Source: Williamsia sp. (GTDB taxonomy: Bacteria; Bacteroidota; Bacteroidia; Chitinophagales; Chitinophagaceae). From it: DNA of 64,000 bases. Location of the stretch: NCBI GenBank assembly GCA_015069695.1, contig JADCRZ010000001.1:372001-436000 (forward strand), given 5' to 3'. The notes under the pieces were generated by a model. That model was given only the letters and a program-made list of their open reading frames with translations, made no database searches and was not told the DNA's origin. The position numbers were made by a program, and so were the translations under genes. Of this stretch, positions 9,919 to 18,635 are shown piece by piece (the first letter of the stretch is position 1; each line of letters begins with the position of its first letter).

Positions 9919-10006
9919 CTTGATTTACAGGATGGTCCAACGTCCCCGAATCCCTCTAATCCTGTGGATCATGGTTCAAGACCATCCTGTGAATCATGGT
10001 TCAAAA
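9919..10006. repeat. Dispersed repeat copy 2, between divergent genes
   Basis: Contains two direct copies of the core: ATCCTGTGGATCATGGTTCA (9959-9978) and ATCCTGTGAATCATGGTTCA (9984-10003). An inverted partial copy (TTGATTTACAGGATGGTCC) lies at 9920-9938. It occupies the whole space between the aldo/keto reductase and the ABC binding protein. No promoter was recognised separately from it. Confidence 0.7.
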
Positions 10007-10024
10007 TTGCGTAGGTTTGCGGCC

Positions 10025-11212
10025 ATGCATCAACAACCCGGCAGCGTGCAGCTTTCTACCCATTTGCTGTTTGTGTTTTTCCTGATCAGTGCAGCCCTTC
10101 TTTCCTGCCACCAGCCGGAAACACAACAAGCCGGTCCGGCTTACAGCGGGAAACCCCTCTTCCCCGATACAGTCCAAATAAAGTACGCCAGGGGATTTCA
10201 GCTGGAATACCACCCGAATTACAAACTGTTGCAGGTTTTTACCTCCTCCGGCAAAGGACAGGATACAACCCGGTATCTCCTGGTGCAAAGGGGAACGCCT
10301 GCACCTGGCGGCTATCCTTATGCGCAGCAGATCTGGATCCCGCTCCGCTCTATGATCGGCACTTCTTCCATGCATGTTGCCCTGGCTGATTTTGCAGACT
10401 GTTCCGGGCTGCTTACCGGGCTGGAAGACCTGCGTTATGTGTTTTCTCCTGCCGTGCGCGAAAGGATCAGAAAGGGACTGATAAAAGGAGTCGGCGTAGA
10501 TGGAAATCTTGACAACGAACAGGTACTGGCCCTCCATCCTGACCTGGTAATGGTAACAAAAAATCCCGGTGTCCAGTCAGAACGGTACGGGGTTTTGCAG
10601 GAAGCCGGCATTCCCGTCCTGGCCAATGCAGAATGGATGGAAACCACGCCGCTCGGACAGGCAGAATGGGTAAAGCTGATGGCAGCCCTTGTAAATAAGG
10701 AAGCCGCCGTGAACCGGGCTTTTGACAGCGTGGAAACTGCTTATCAACACCTGGCGCAGCAGGGAAGGGGCGCAGCCGGCAAGCCTGCGGTTATCACCGG
10801 GCTGGCTTATAAAGGAACCTGGTTTGTGCCCAGGGGAGAAAGCTTTATGGCGCAGTTCCTCCGGGATGCAGGTGCCGCTTACCCCTGGGCTGCCACGAAA
10901 GGTTCGGGCAACCTGGCGCTCAGCTTCGAATCGGTTGCTCCACAAGGCCTACAGGCTGATTACTGGATCAATACCAGCGACGCGGTTTCCAAAACGGAAA
11001 TTGCAGACAGGGACCGCCGGTATGCAGACTTCAAACCGTTTAAAAACAACACCATTTATAACAACAACAACCAGGTGAACGACCAGGGTTCAAATGATTA
11101 CTGGGAATCTGCCGCCTTTCATCCGCAGATAATCCTGGCTGATCTGATCAGGATCTTTCATCCCGACCTCCTGCCCACTCATCAACTGGTTTATTACAAG
11201 CAGATAAAATAG
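10025..11212 (+). CDS. ABC transporter substrate-binding lipoprotein, iron-siderophore/cobalamin type
   Basis: Periplasmic binding component of the importer encoded with the next two genes. I start at the ATG at 10025 (MHQQPGSVQLSTHLLF) because it gives a lipoprotein signal with lipobox ALLSC near residue 27. The frame is open further upstream, but that part lies in the dispersed repeat. The BtuF/FepB/FhuD-like fold is indicated by GVGVDGNLDNEQVLALHPDL (half of the motif that precedes the hinge), VTKNPG, GIPVLANAEWMETTPLGQAE and a C-terminal YNNNN...NDYWESAAFHPQIILADL segment. The ligand (ferric siderophore, heme or corrinoid) cannot be decided from sequence. Only 4 nt separate it from the permease gene, so the three genes form an operon. 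Confidence 0.88.
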   Translation: MHQQPGSVQLSTHLLFVFFLISAALLSCHQPETQQAGPAYSGKPLFPDTVQIKYARGFQLEYHPNYKLLQVFTSSGKGQDTTRYLLVQRGTPAPGGYPYAQQIWIPLRSMIGTSSMHVALADFADCSGLLTGLEDLRYVFSPAVRERIRKGLIKGVGVDGNLDNEQVLALHPDLVMVTKNPGVQSERYGVLQEAGIPVLANAEWMETTPLGQAEWVKLMAALVNKEAAVNRAFDSVETAYQHLAQQGRGAAGKPAVITGLAYKGTWFVPRGESFMAQFLRDAGAAYPWAATKGSGNLALSFESVAPQGLQADYWINTSDAVSKTEIADRDRRYADFKPFKNNTIYNNNNQVNDQGSNDYWESAAFHPQIILADLIRIFHPDLLPTHQLVYYKQIK

Positions 11213-11216
11213 TTCC

Positions 11217-12284
11217 ATGCCGCTGCTACCGACCCATCCATCCAAACCCAGGTCTGTCCCCTTGCGGGTTCTCTACAGCGGACTCTTTGTTTTGCTGCTG
11301 CTAGCTTTTATCCTGGACATAGCCTGGGGCTCGGTCTCTATCCCGCTTCCGGCCATCGGCAAGATCCTGTTTTCTTCGCAAGGCAATCCTACCTGGCAAT
11401 ACATTGTTGAACGCATCCGGATACCCAAGGCTTGCACGGCCGTGCTGGTAGGCTGCGGCTTGTCGGTAGGCGGGCTCCAGATGCAGACCCTGTTCCGCAA
11501 CCCCCTCGCCGATCCTTCGGTGCTGGGCATTACTTCGGGGGCCAGCCTCGGCGTAGCAGCCGTGATGCTCTCTACAGGAAGCATGGGTGTTTTTGCCATC
11601 AGGGAATTGGGCATCAGCGGAAGCTGGCTCCTTATCGCTGCCTCTACTGCAGGCTCGGCGCTGGTGATGACGCTGATCCTGGCCATTTCATCCTCGGTAA
11701 AAAGCAATGTCATGATGCTGATCATTGGCGTCATGATCGGTAATATCACCTTATCTGTGGTCAGCATCTGGCAGTACTTCAGCGCACCCGACCAGGTAAA
11801 AGATTTTTTGATCTGGACATTCGGATCGCTGGGCGGTGTCAATGGCGGGCACCTGTCTATCCTGGCTGTTGCCGTAGGTACCGGACTCGTTCTTTCTTTT
11901 GCAGGCTCCAAGATGCTCGATGCCTTGTTGCTGGGAGAAAATTATGCCCGCAGCATGGGACTTACCGTGCGGCGGGCCCGGCTGCTGATCGTATGCAGCA
12001 CCAGTGTGCTGGCGGGCAGCATCACTACCTTCTGCGGACCGATCGGTTTTATCGGGATCGCTGTGCCATTTCTGGCGCGGACTATTTTTCATGCCTCCAG
12101 TCACCGCGTGCTGACCCCTGTTTGCTGCATGATGGGGGCGGTCATCATGCTTCTATGCGACGCGATTTCGCAGCAGGCCCGCAGCGGGAGCGTGCTTCCC
12201 ATCAATGTGATCACCGCCCTGATCGGCTCGCCGGTCGTGATCTGGATCATCGCCGGCAGGAACAATTTAAAAAGGATGGGATGA
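11217..12284 (+). CDS. FecCD-family ABC transporter permease
   Basis: Inner-membrane permease of the BtuC/FecCD/FhuB family, 355 residues with about ten membrane helices. Visible signatures are RIPKACTAVLVGCGLSVGG near the N-terminus, RNPLADPSVLGITSGAS, and the coupling-helix segment LLLGENYARSMGLTV, which contacts the ATPase. GPIGFIGIAVPFLAR and ALIGSPVVIWII at the C-terminus complete the family pattern. A single permease probably acts as a homodimer, as in BtuCD. The stop overlaps the start of the ATPase gene by four bases (ATGA), which points to translational coupling. Confidence 0.93.
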   Translation: MPLLPTHPSKPRSVPLRVLYSGLFVLLLLAFILDIAWGSVSIPLPAIGKILFSSQGNPTWQYIVERIRIPKACTAVLVGCGLSVGGLQMQTLFRNPLADPSVLGITSGASLGVAAVMLSTGSMGVFAIRELGISGSWLLIAASTAGSALVMTLILAISSSVKSNVMMLIIGVMIGNITLSVVSIWQYFSAPDQVKDFLIWTFGSLGGVNGGHLSILAVAVGTGLVLSFAGSKMLDALLLGENYARSMGLTVRRARLLIVCSTSVLAGSITTFCGPIGFIGIAVPFLARTIFHASSHRVLTPVCCMMGAVIMLLCDAISQQARSGSVLPINVITALIGSPVVIWIIAGRNNLKRMG

Positions 12285-13288
12285 GCACAGGACCGCTTAT
12301 ACAAACCAGGGAGCTTTCTATCGGCTATGCACATACGCACATTGCCGGCGGGCTCAACCTGCAGCTGCATGCGGGACAGTTTGTTTGCCTGCTGGGGGCC
12401 AACGGCTCCGGCAAATCAACGCTCCTGCGTACGCTGGCCGCCCTGCAGCCCTCTACAGGTGGCGAGCTGCTGCTGCAGGGAAAGCCCATTCAAAAAATAA
12501 GGTCAGCTGATATTGCCAAGATCATCAGTCTGGTACTCACCGACCGGGTAGGCGCTGGTAACCTGGATGTGTATGCGCTGATTGCCCTTGGGAGGTACCC
12601 TCACACCGGCTGGTTTGGTATCCTGCATGAACAGGATAAACAAATCATTGAGCAGGCCATTAAGGCTGCCCGGGTAGAGGGATTGCTGACAAGAAAATTC
12701 GATGAGCTCAGCGATGGGGAGGCCCAGAAAGTGATGCTGGCCCGCGCGCTGGCGCAAGACACACCCCTCATCATGCTCGACGAGCCGACTGCCCACATCG
12801 ACCTGCCCGGCCGCATCCAGCTCATGCAGCGCCTGCACCACCTGAGCCGCACAGAAGGCAAGTCTATCCTGATCTCCACCCACGAACTTGACCTGGCCCT
12901 GCAGGTCGCCGACCAGATCTGGCTCCTGCTTGCAGACGGCACCCTCCACACCGGCACCCCCGAAGACCTGGTGCTGAACGGTACTTTTGAAGCTGCATTC
13001 AACCGCGAAGGCGTCGTGTTCGACAGGGCCACCGGCAGCTTCCCGGTTTATTCCCCCTTCAGGAACAAAGCCATCATCCTTCTTGGTGAAGGCGCTCCTT
13101 TTCTCTGGACAAAAAAAGCCCTTCTTCGTGCGGGTTATGGAGTAGCGGAAAAAGGGAGCAAGGAAGCACCGACAGTTGTTGTGTATGAAGAAGAGGGAAG
13201 GATTTGGTGGAAGTACAACCGGGAAGGAAAGAGCAAGACAAGTGATACAATAGCAGGATTACTGGAGCTTGTGCATAGAGCTTTATAG
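12281..13288 (+). CDS. Siderophore/vitamin-type ABC transporter ATP-binding protein with C-terminal extension
   Basis: ATPase of the importer. The ATG at 12281 overlaps the permease stop (ATGA). Walker A GANGSGKSTLL, signature LSDGEAQKVMLARAL, Walker B LIMLDEPTAHID and H-loop ILISTHELD are intact. It is 335 residues, about 80 longer than usual FecE/BtuD proteins. The extra C-terminus (from about SPFRNKAIILLGEG) has a small alpha/beta look, with hydrophobic strands such as TVVVYEEEGRIWWKY; I do not recognise a domain. Some Bacteroidota importers carry fused C-terminal domains on this subunit, so a regulatory or accessory role is possible. It is followed by a convergent GNAT gene 29 nt away. 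Confidence 0.92.
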   Translation: MSTGPLIQTRELSIGYAHTHIAGGLNLQLHAGQFVCLLGANGSGKSTLLRTLAALQPSTGGELLLQGKPIQKIRSADIAKIISLVLTDRVGAGNLDVYALIALGRYPHTGWFGILHEQDKQIIEQAIKAARVEGLLTRKFDELSDGEAQKVMLARALAQDTPLIMLDEPTAHIDLPGRIQLMQRLHHLSRTEGKSILISTHELDLALQVADQIWLLLADGTLHTGTPEDLVLNGTFEAAFNREGVVFDRATGSFPVYSPFRNKAIILLGEGAPFLWTKKALLRAGYGVAEKGSKEAPTVVVYEEEGRIWWKYNREGKSKTSDTIAGLLELVHRAL

Positions 13289-13317
13289 CCGTAGAACTCT
13301 GTTTGTTGTTGAAGAAA

Positions 13318-13758
13318 TCAGTCTTTCTTATATTCCCATTCCCATACGGATCCATCTTCCGGGTCCTGCACAGTTCCCAGAAGCCTGAAGCCATTCCTGC
13401 GAAGCAGCCGGGCAGAAAAATTGTTCTCGGGCAAGGTTCTGGCGGTAATGCGTACCGAAGGATCTGTAGCAAGCGACAACTCCACAAGCTTGCGGCATAG
13501 CTGTGCGCCGATGCCCCTGTTTTGATAGGGCTCAAAAGTGCCGTAGGCAATTTCCACTGTACCATTTACCGGTCTTCCTTTAAAGGCAACCGATCCAACC
13601 AACTGGTCATCCAGCCGGGCATAATAACAGATCCAGGGCGGCTGAAAGCCCACGCGTTTGTAAAAGTCGATCGTCATGGGAAGACTTTCCTGGCACAGGG
13701 GATTTGATGCAAATTCCGGGTTGTTTTCCGGCTCGGGTTGGATAGGGATCAGTTCCAT
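13318..13758 (-). CDS. GNAT-family N-acetyltransferase
   Basis: Small cytoplasmic acetyltransferase of 146 residues. The acetyl-CoA-binding motif A is visible as QNRGIGAQLCRKLVELSL (Q/R-x-x-G-x-G/A pattern) with the preceding strand GTVEIAYGTF. Motif B lies around ARTLPENNFSARLLRRNGF, which resembles the RimJ/RimL branch. An N-terminal Pro-rich stretch comes before the fold. The substrate is unknown. It lies convergent to the ABC operon and 45 nt beyond the end of the nadR-like gene's reading direction on the same strand, so co-transcription with the NadR and TonB genes is possible but not shown. Confidence 0.85.
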   Translation of the reverse strand: MELIPIQPEPENNPEFASNPLCQESLPMTIDFYKRVGFQPPWICYYARLDDQLVGSVAFKGRPVNGTVEIAYGTFEPYQNRGIGAQLCRKLVELSLATDPSVRITARTLPENNFSARLLRRNGFRLLGTVQDPEDGSVWEWEYKKD

Positions 13759-13803
13759 GGTTATGGGCTTGCTTGATTGCTGGAGTAATCTGTTTCGTGG
13801 TCT

Positions 13804-14835
13804 TTACTTCGGGCTTTGCAAATTGGAGGGGCCTTGCCTGTCGTGTTTTCTGCCAGTCTTTTTAATCAGTAAGTTGATCTGTTCAACAGCTATTTTAAAT
13901 CGTTGTTCCCAATCACCGCTTATTTCTATGAATTCGATGTGGTGCTCTTTGAGCATCTGCCTATGCGAATGGTCCAATAAATTTCTTGCTGCTTCTTCCA
14001 GTCTTGTTCCGTCCTGCAGGTACGGGACATCATTGCTGAGGTAAAGATAAAGATTTGCTTTGTTGGAATTGTAAATCGCTGCATCTGCTTCAAGGTCTGT
14101 TTGAAAGACAAACCTTGCATATGATCTGGTGGTGTAGATATCTGTGTCAATGATGATCAGCGGACTGTCTCCAAAAACAGCTTTGTCAATCTCCTCGGCA
14201 TGTGCCCGGGCTACAAGCTGCAATTCTTCCGGCTGGAAATGGTTGGAGTCAGCAATAATCTCTCTTGCGGCTTCTAAAACCTGGCTGCAATTAAAATGCT
14301 CTGACAGCTTTTGCACCAGGGTGGTCTTGCCGGTAGATTCGGTTCCAAGAACAACAACTTTAAGGGCGAAGTCGGGCTTTACGCTATCAGGTAAAAATTT
14401 CCAGTTTAGAAACACATCATACCGGATAGCAGTAGCCGAAACAGGGAAAAGCCTCTTGGGCGGGTCAAAGGGGATATGCTGAATGGCCATGTACTCCGCA
14501 ACGTAGTTGCCGTATTCTTCCGATGTAATCAACAGCGAATAGCCGGGGAGCAGCCCGCTGAAAACAGCCGCCCATACTTCAGAGATCCTTCTTGAAGATA
14601 CAGAAGTATTGGGCAGGCTGCTTTCCTGATAATCATACAACCTGACCTCAACATTTCTTTTGTTCTCAAATGTTTTTTGGATCCATCCCTTCCTGGTTGC
14701 ACCAGAGATGGTTTCTTTGTCGCTGCAGCAAACAAGCACAGTCAGGAAGTCGCACTTCGTGCGCGCGAAATTGATCATGGCTTCATGCCCTTTGTGAAAG
14801 GGTAAAAACTTGCCAAATACAAATGCTTTGATCAT
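13804..14835 (-). CDS. nadR: NadR-like bifunctional NMN adenylyltransferase / ribosylnicotinamide kinase
   Basis: NAD salvage enzyme: the C-terminal kinase phosphorylates nicotinamide riboside and the N-terminal domain adenylylates NMN to NAD. I start at the ATG at 14835 (MIKAFVFGKF); an in-frame TTG at 14838 is possible. The nucleotidyltransferase motif GKFLPFHKGHEA (residues about 8-19) and the second motif VSATAIR are clear. The kinase has Walker A GTESTGKTTL near residue 165 and an acidic IIIDTDIYTT segment. The helix-turn-helix repressor domain of enterobacterial NadR is absent, as is usual outside enterics. A TonB receptor lies 43 nt upstream on the same strand, which suggests uptake coupled to salvage. 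No PnuC transporter is present in the window. Confidence 0.9.
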   Translation of the reverse strand: MIKAFVFGKFLPFHKGHEAMINFARTKCDFLTVLVCCSDKETISGATRKGWIQKTFENKRNVEVRLYDYQESSLPNTSVSSRRISEVWAAVFSGLLPGYSLLITSEEYGNYVAEYMAIQHIPFDPPKRLFPVSATAIRYDVFLNWKFLPDSVKPDFALKVVVLGTESTGKTTLVQKLSEHFNCSQVLEAAREIIADSNHFQPEELQLVARAHAEEIDKAVFGDSPLIIIDTDIYTTRSYARFVFQTDLEADAAIYNSNKANLYLYLSNDVPYLQDGTRLEEAARNLLDHSHRQMLKEHHIEFIEISGDWEQRFKIAVEQINLLIKKTGRKHDRQGPSNLQSPK

Positions 14836-14878
14836 CAAACCGGTTTGTTTATAGAAGATCCAGGTGAATGGAGGGGGT

Positions 14879-16873
14879 TCAGAAGCTGTACCTGATATCC
14901 GCGTAAAAATTTACAGGTGCCTGAACAAAATATTTTCGGGTGCCGTCAAAATCTACATAACCGTTGTTGAAGTAAGTTGTATTGGTGATGTTGTTTGCAA
15001 ACAGGCAGAACTGAAAACGGTTGGTTTGATAAGCCAGCCTTCCATTTAAAAGGAAATAACTTTTTACGGTTGATGTGTTCGAAAAATCTATGAATGATTT
15101 ATCCTGGTACCTTGCTGAAAGCGCAGCTGTAAAGTTTTTGTGTGAATAGATCAGTTCCTGGTTGATGATAAGCGGCGGGGTAAGGATCGGGGTAAAACTG
15201 GTTTTTTGTTCCCTGATGCGGCTGTAATTAAGGGAAGAATTGTTGATAAGGGTAAAGCGCTTACTTGGTTTGTAGTTAACGGATAATTCAAGGCCTGTGC
15301 GGAAGCTTTGCTCAACTTTATCGGTAAGCGCTAAACCGTTTGGCCCGAACTTTCCATCCAGCACGATCTCGTTTCGGAAATCCATATAGTAGCCGTTTAT
15401 ATCAAAAGCTACCCTTCCTGTCTGCTGTCTGAAACCCAGCTCGTGGTTGAGCACCTGCTCCGGTGTTTTGTTTGAGAAAAGGGGATTGCCGAGGCTGTCT
15501 GACAGAAGGTCGTCATTGCCGCCAAATAAATCGTTCCTGGTAGGCTCTCTTCCGCTTCTGCCGATGCTGTAGTACAGAACAGCATGGGGACCCGCCTCAA
15601 CACTCAGGCCTGCCTTGGGGTTAAAAAAACGCCATTGGATCTTTTCAATCGCAACGCTTCCTGTGTAATCAAATGATGAATAGCGATACTGAACATCAGC
15701 AAAAAGGGTCAGCCTTTTGATGGTGTAACCGGCTTTTGTAAAAACACTCAGTTCCTTTTTGTAGCCTGTATTCTTATACAGCTGCCCGGCCGTTTTTTCA
15801 CTCCCGGTGTGGTGGCGCGCATAGGTGCTTCCGTGAATCCCTGTTGTCCAGTTCAGGTGATTTTTAGAAAAGGTCCAATTGCTAAAAAAACCACCCAGGT
15901 CCGATCGAAAGGTGTAGTTGTAAAGTTCCGCGGTGGTGGGCATTCCCAGGAAATTGTTTAGATCAAAATCATAGTTGCCTTTCAGGAAACTGTAGTACAC
16001 GCAGGACTGGAGGGAGGAAAAATCATTGGGCCGCCAGTTGTTTTGCAGTTGGGCCAATGCCTGCACAAATTGGTCTTTCTCGTCTGTGTCCCCATTTGTT
16101 CTTTTGTCTTTTTTTATCAGGGAGTCTGCCACACCCAGCCAGGCGAGCTGGTTTTGCTGGTGCCCGATAAGCAGGTTGGTCTTCCAGGTTGATGCAGGGT
16201 AGAATAAACCGCCGCTGATAAAAGCAGATTGCGCGTTGTTGGCTGAATGATACTTGTAACCTTGGGAAAAGACTTCAGATGCTCGGACATAAATTGCCTG
16301 ATGGTTTTTGATGCCGCTGTTGTACTCGGCAAAAGCCCGCAGGCTGTTAAATGATCCATACCCGGCACCAACGCTCGTCCTGGCCGAATCATACAGGTTG
16401 GGAGAAAACAACTGGATGCTGCCACCATAACTGGCCACCCCGTTTTTAGAAGTACCCACGCCCCGCTGCACCTGGATTTTGCTCACCGAATTTAGCAGAT
16501 CCGGGTAGTTGGAAAAATAAGCGCCCTGGTCTTCGGGCTCATTCAGGGGAACTCCGTCGAGCGTTGTGTTGATTCTTGTCTGGTCGATGCCTCTTAAGCG
16601 GAGATAGGAGTAGCCCTGTGAATTTCCTGCATCTGAGTAGTTGGTGACCGAAGGCGTTTCGGCAAGCAGAAAAGAAGGTTCCTGCCCGGTATATTTCAGG
16701 GCAAGCTCTTTTGGGCCGATGTTTAAAAAGGTGACCGGCGTTAACTTGTCGGCCTGGTAGATGACAATGACTTCTTTCAGGGGGCTTGTTGTATCAGGTG
16801 GGGTCGTTTCCTGGGCTTTGAGCAGGCTGCAGATCAGGAGGGCCGATGCGAAAGCCGGAATGCTTTTCTTCAT
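14879..16873 (-). CDS. TonB-dependent outer-membrane receptor, possibly for an NAD precursor
   Basis: Outer-membrane active transporter of 664 residues with signal peptide MKKSIPAFASALLICSLLKA. The plug domain begins near residue 45 and includes YLRLRGIDQTRINTTLDGVP, NEPEDQGAYFSNYPDL and IQVQRGVGTSKNGVASYGGS. The rest is a 22-strand-type barrel ending in an aromatic residue (YADIRYSF). No SusD partner and no CarboxypepD_reg-like extension are present, unlike SusC proteins. It lies directly upstream of the NadR gene under a consensus promoter. The proposed ligand, nicotinamide riboside or another vitamin, is an inference from that neighbour only. Confidence 0.9.
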   Translation of the reverse strand: MKKSIPAFASALLICSLLKAQETTPPDTTSPLKEVIVIYQADKLTPVTFLNIGPKELALKYTGQEPSFLLAETPSVTNYSDAGNSQGYSYLRLRGIDQTRINTTLDGVPLNEPEDQGAYFSNYPDLLNSVSKIQVQRGVGTSKNGVASYGGSIQLFSPNLYDSARTSVGAGYGSFNSLRAFAEYNSGIKNHQAIYVRASEVFSQGYKYHSANNAQSAFISGGLFYPASTWKTNLLIGHQQNQLAWLGVADSLIKKDKRTNGDTDEKDQFVQALAQLQNNWRPNDFSSLQSCVYYSFLKGNYDFDLNNFLGMPTTAELYNYTFRSDLGGFFSNWTFSKNHLNWTTGIHGSTYARHHTGSEKTAGQLYKNTGYKKELSVFTKAGYTIKRLTLFADVQYRYSSFDYTGSVAIEKIQWRFFNPKAGLSVEAGPHAVLYYSIGRSGREPTRNDLFGGNDDLLSDSLGNPLFSNKTPEQVLNHELGFRQQTGRVAFDINGYYMDFRNEIVLDGKFGPNGLALTDKVEQSFRTGLELSVNYKPSKRFTLINNSSLNYSRIREQKTSFTPILTPPLIINQELIYSHKNFTAALSARYQDKSFIDFSNTSTVKSYFLLNGRLAYQTNRFQFCLFANNITNTTYFNNGYVDFDGTRKYFVQAPVNFYADIRYSF

Positions 16874-16946
16874 GCGTGTTTTTAATGGGGCTGTTTAGAG
16901 CTGCCGGGTTAAAGGTTGGGCGCCTTTTTACAGAACAGGCTCCGAA

Positions 16947-16978
16947 CAAAGATAAAGCGGTCAATCTGCCCATCAAAA
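16947..16978 (-). promoter_or_regulatory. Bacteroidetes-type promoter for the TonB receptor-nadR unit
   Basis: On the minus strand: TTTTG (16978-16974), 19-bp spacer, TATCTTTG (16954-16947). This matches the -33/-7 consensus of the phylum. Transcription should begin near 16942, giving a leader of about 70 nt. I looked for a thiamine or cobalamin riboswitch in that leader and saw none. Confidence 0.65.
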
Positions 16979-17021
16979 CAGGTCCCTTTGCAGCGTGCCT
17001 ACAGGGCTTTCCCCTGCTTCT

Positions 17022-17052
17022 ATTGAATATATCTCATCATTCCCTATATTCG
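17022..17052 (+). promoter_or_regulatory. Probable promoter for the M28 peptidase gene
   Basis: ATTG (17022-17025), 19-bp spacer, TATATTCG (17045-17052), one base off TAnnTTTG. It lies 24 nt upstream of the chosen ATG at 17077, which agrees with that start rather than the far upstream one. Confidence 0.45.
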
Positions 17053-17076
17053 ATTTCCAAACCAAACTATCCACTT

Positions 17077-18630
17077 ATGAAGTTGCTCTCCCTGCTGGCT
17101 TTCTTTGTGCTTTTTATTTCTCCCTCTTTTTCCCAAACCGCTGATTCTGTTGTTATCCAGGCCATCGTGAAGGAAGCGATGGAGAACTCGCAGCTGGAAA
17201 AGCTGGCGCATGAGCTGCTGGATAAAATCGGGCCGCGGCTTGTAGGAACGCCGCAGATGCAGCAGGCCAATGATTGGGCGGTAGACAAGTACAAGAGCTG
17301 GCAGATACCGGCGCGCAACGAGAAATGGGGTGAATGGCGTGGATGGGAGCGGGGTGTGTCGCATATCGACATGGTTTCCCCGCGTGTGAGGACCCTGGAA
17401 GGCACACAACTGGCCTGGTGCCCTTCTACGGGCGGCAAAGCGGTGGTGGCAGAAGTGATCATTCTTCCTGACCTCGCCGATTCAATCGCTTTTCAGCAAT
17501 GGCTGCCTGCAGCAAAAGGCAAGTTTGTAATGATTTCCATGATGCAGCCAACCGGCCGGCCTGATTACAACTGGCAGGAGTTTGCACGCAAGGAATCGTT
17601 TGATAAATTAAAACAGGAACGGACCGACCAAACCGCCGCCTGGCAAAAACGGATATCCAAAACAGGTTATACTGCGCGCACCCTTCCCGGGGCATTGGAA
17701 AAAGCCGGGGCAGCAGGCGTCCTCACCTCTAACTGGTCGCAAGGGTTTGGGGTAGACAAGATCTTCGGCGCCAATACAACCAAGATCCCTACTGTTGATA
17801 TTGCCTTGGAGGATTATGGTTTGCTGTACAGACTGGTAGAGTCCAACGATCATCCGCGGCTCAGCATCCTGACCGATTCCAAGGAAAGGGGCATGGTTCC
17901 TACCTACAATACCATTGCAGAACTGAAGGGTTCGGAAAAACCGGATGAATACGTGATGCTTTCGGCCCACTTCGACTCATGGGATGGGGCAAGCGGCGCG
18001 ACCGACAACGGCACCGGCACACTTACCATGATGGAAGCCATGCGCATCCTGCACAAAGTGGTTCCGCGTCCGAAACGCACCATCCTCGTAGGGCATTGGG
18101 GCAGCGAAGAAGAAGGATTGAACGGCTCGCGTGCTTTTGTGGAAGACCATCCCGAGATCGTAAAAAACCTGCAGGCCCTTTTTAACCAGGACAATGGCAC
18201 CGGCCGGGTCGTCAACTTGTCCGGACAAGGATTTGCGCATGCCGGTGAATACCTCACCCGCTGGCTGGCCAAAGTGCCTGATAGTGTGCGCATCCCCGTT
18301 AAAACCACGTTCCCTGGTATGCCGGGCGGTGGCGGGTCTGATTTCGCCTCTTTTGTTGCCGCGGGTGCACCGGGTTTTTCGCTGAGTTCACTGAACTGGT
18401 CGTATGGCTCTTATACCTGGCATACCAACCGCGATACATACGACAAGATCGTTTTTGATGACCTGCGCAACAACGTGATCCTGGCTGCAGTGATGGCTTA
18501 TATGGCCAGCCAGGACCCGGAAAAAACATCGCGTGAAAAAAGTACGCTGCCCGCCAATCCGCGTACCGGTCAGCCAGGCACCTGGCCTGCCCAAACTCCG
18601 CCGATCAGAAAGGGAGGTGTTACCCCATAA
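17077..18630 (+). CDS. Secreted M28-family metallopeptidase
   Basis: Zinc aminopeptidase or carboxypeptidase-like enzyme of 517 residues, exported to the periplasm or beyond. I start at the ATG at 17077 (MKLLSLLAFFVLFISPSFSQ), which gives a signal peptide. The open frame extends 77 codons further upstream without such a signal. An apical PA-like insertion lies between roughly residues 140 and 270. The di-zinc ligands are visible: LSAHFDSWD, GATDNGTGT, GSEEEGLNGS (Glu pair), NQDNGTGRV and the final YTWHTNRDTYD histidine. The end is Pro-rich and low in complexity. No T9SS tail is seen. The next gene begins 5 nt after the stop, though a functional link with an ABC ATPase is not obvious. Confidence 0.9.
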   Translation: MKLLSLLAFFVLFISPSFSQTADSVVIQAIVKEAMENSQLEKLAHELLDKIGPRLVGTPQMQQANDWAVDKYKSWQIPARNEKWGEWRGWERGVSHIDMVSPRVRTLEGTQLAWCPSTGGKAVVAEVIILPDLADSIAFQQWLPAAKGKFVMISMMQPTGRPDYNWQEFARKESFDKLKQERTDQTAAWQKRISKTGYTARTLPGALEKAGAAGVLTSNWSQGFGVDKIFGANTTKIPTVDIALEDYGLLYRLVESNDHPRLSILTDSKERGMVPTYNTIAELKGSEKPDEYVMLSAHFDSWDGASGATDNGTGTLTMMEAMRILHKVVPRPKRTILVGHWGSEEEGLNGSRAFVEDHPEIVKNLQALFNQDNGTGRVVNLSGQGFAHAGEYLTRWLAKVPDSVRIPVKTTFPGMPGGGGSDFASFVAAGAPGFSLSSLNWSYGSYTWHTNRDTYDKIVFDDLRNNVILAAVMAYMASQDPEKTSREKSTLPANPRTGQPGTWPAQTPPIRKGGVTP

Positions 18631-18635
18631 AATAT

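Noticed and set aside
16874-17060. Thiamine or cobalamin riboswitch in the TonB receptor leader
   Set aside because: None of the conserved core segments of these riboswitches is present.
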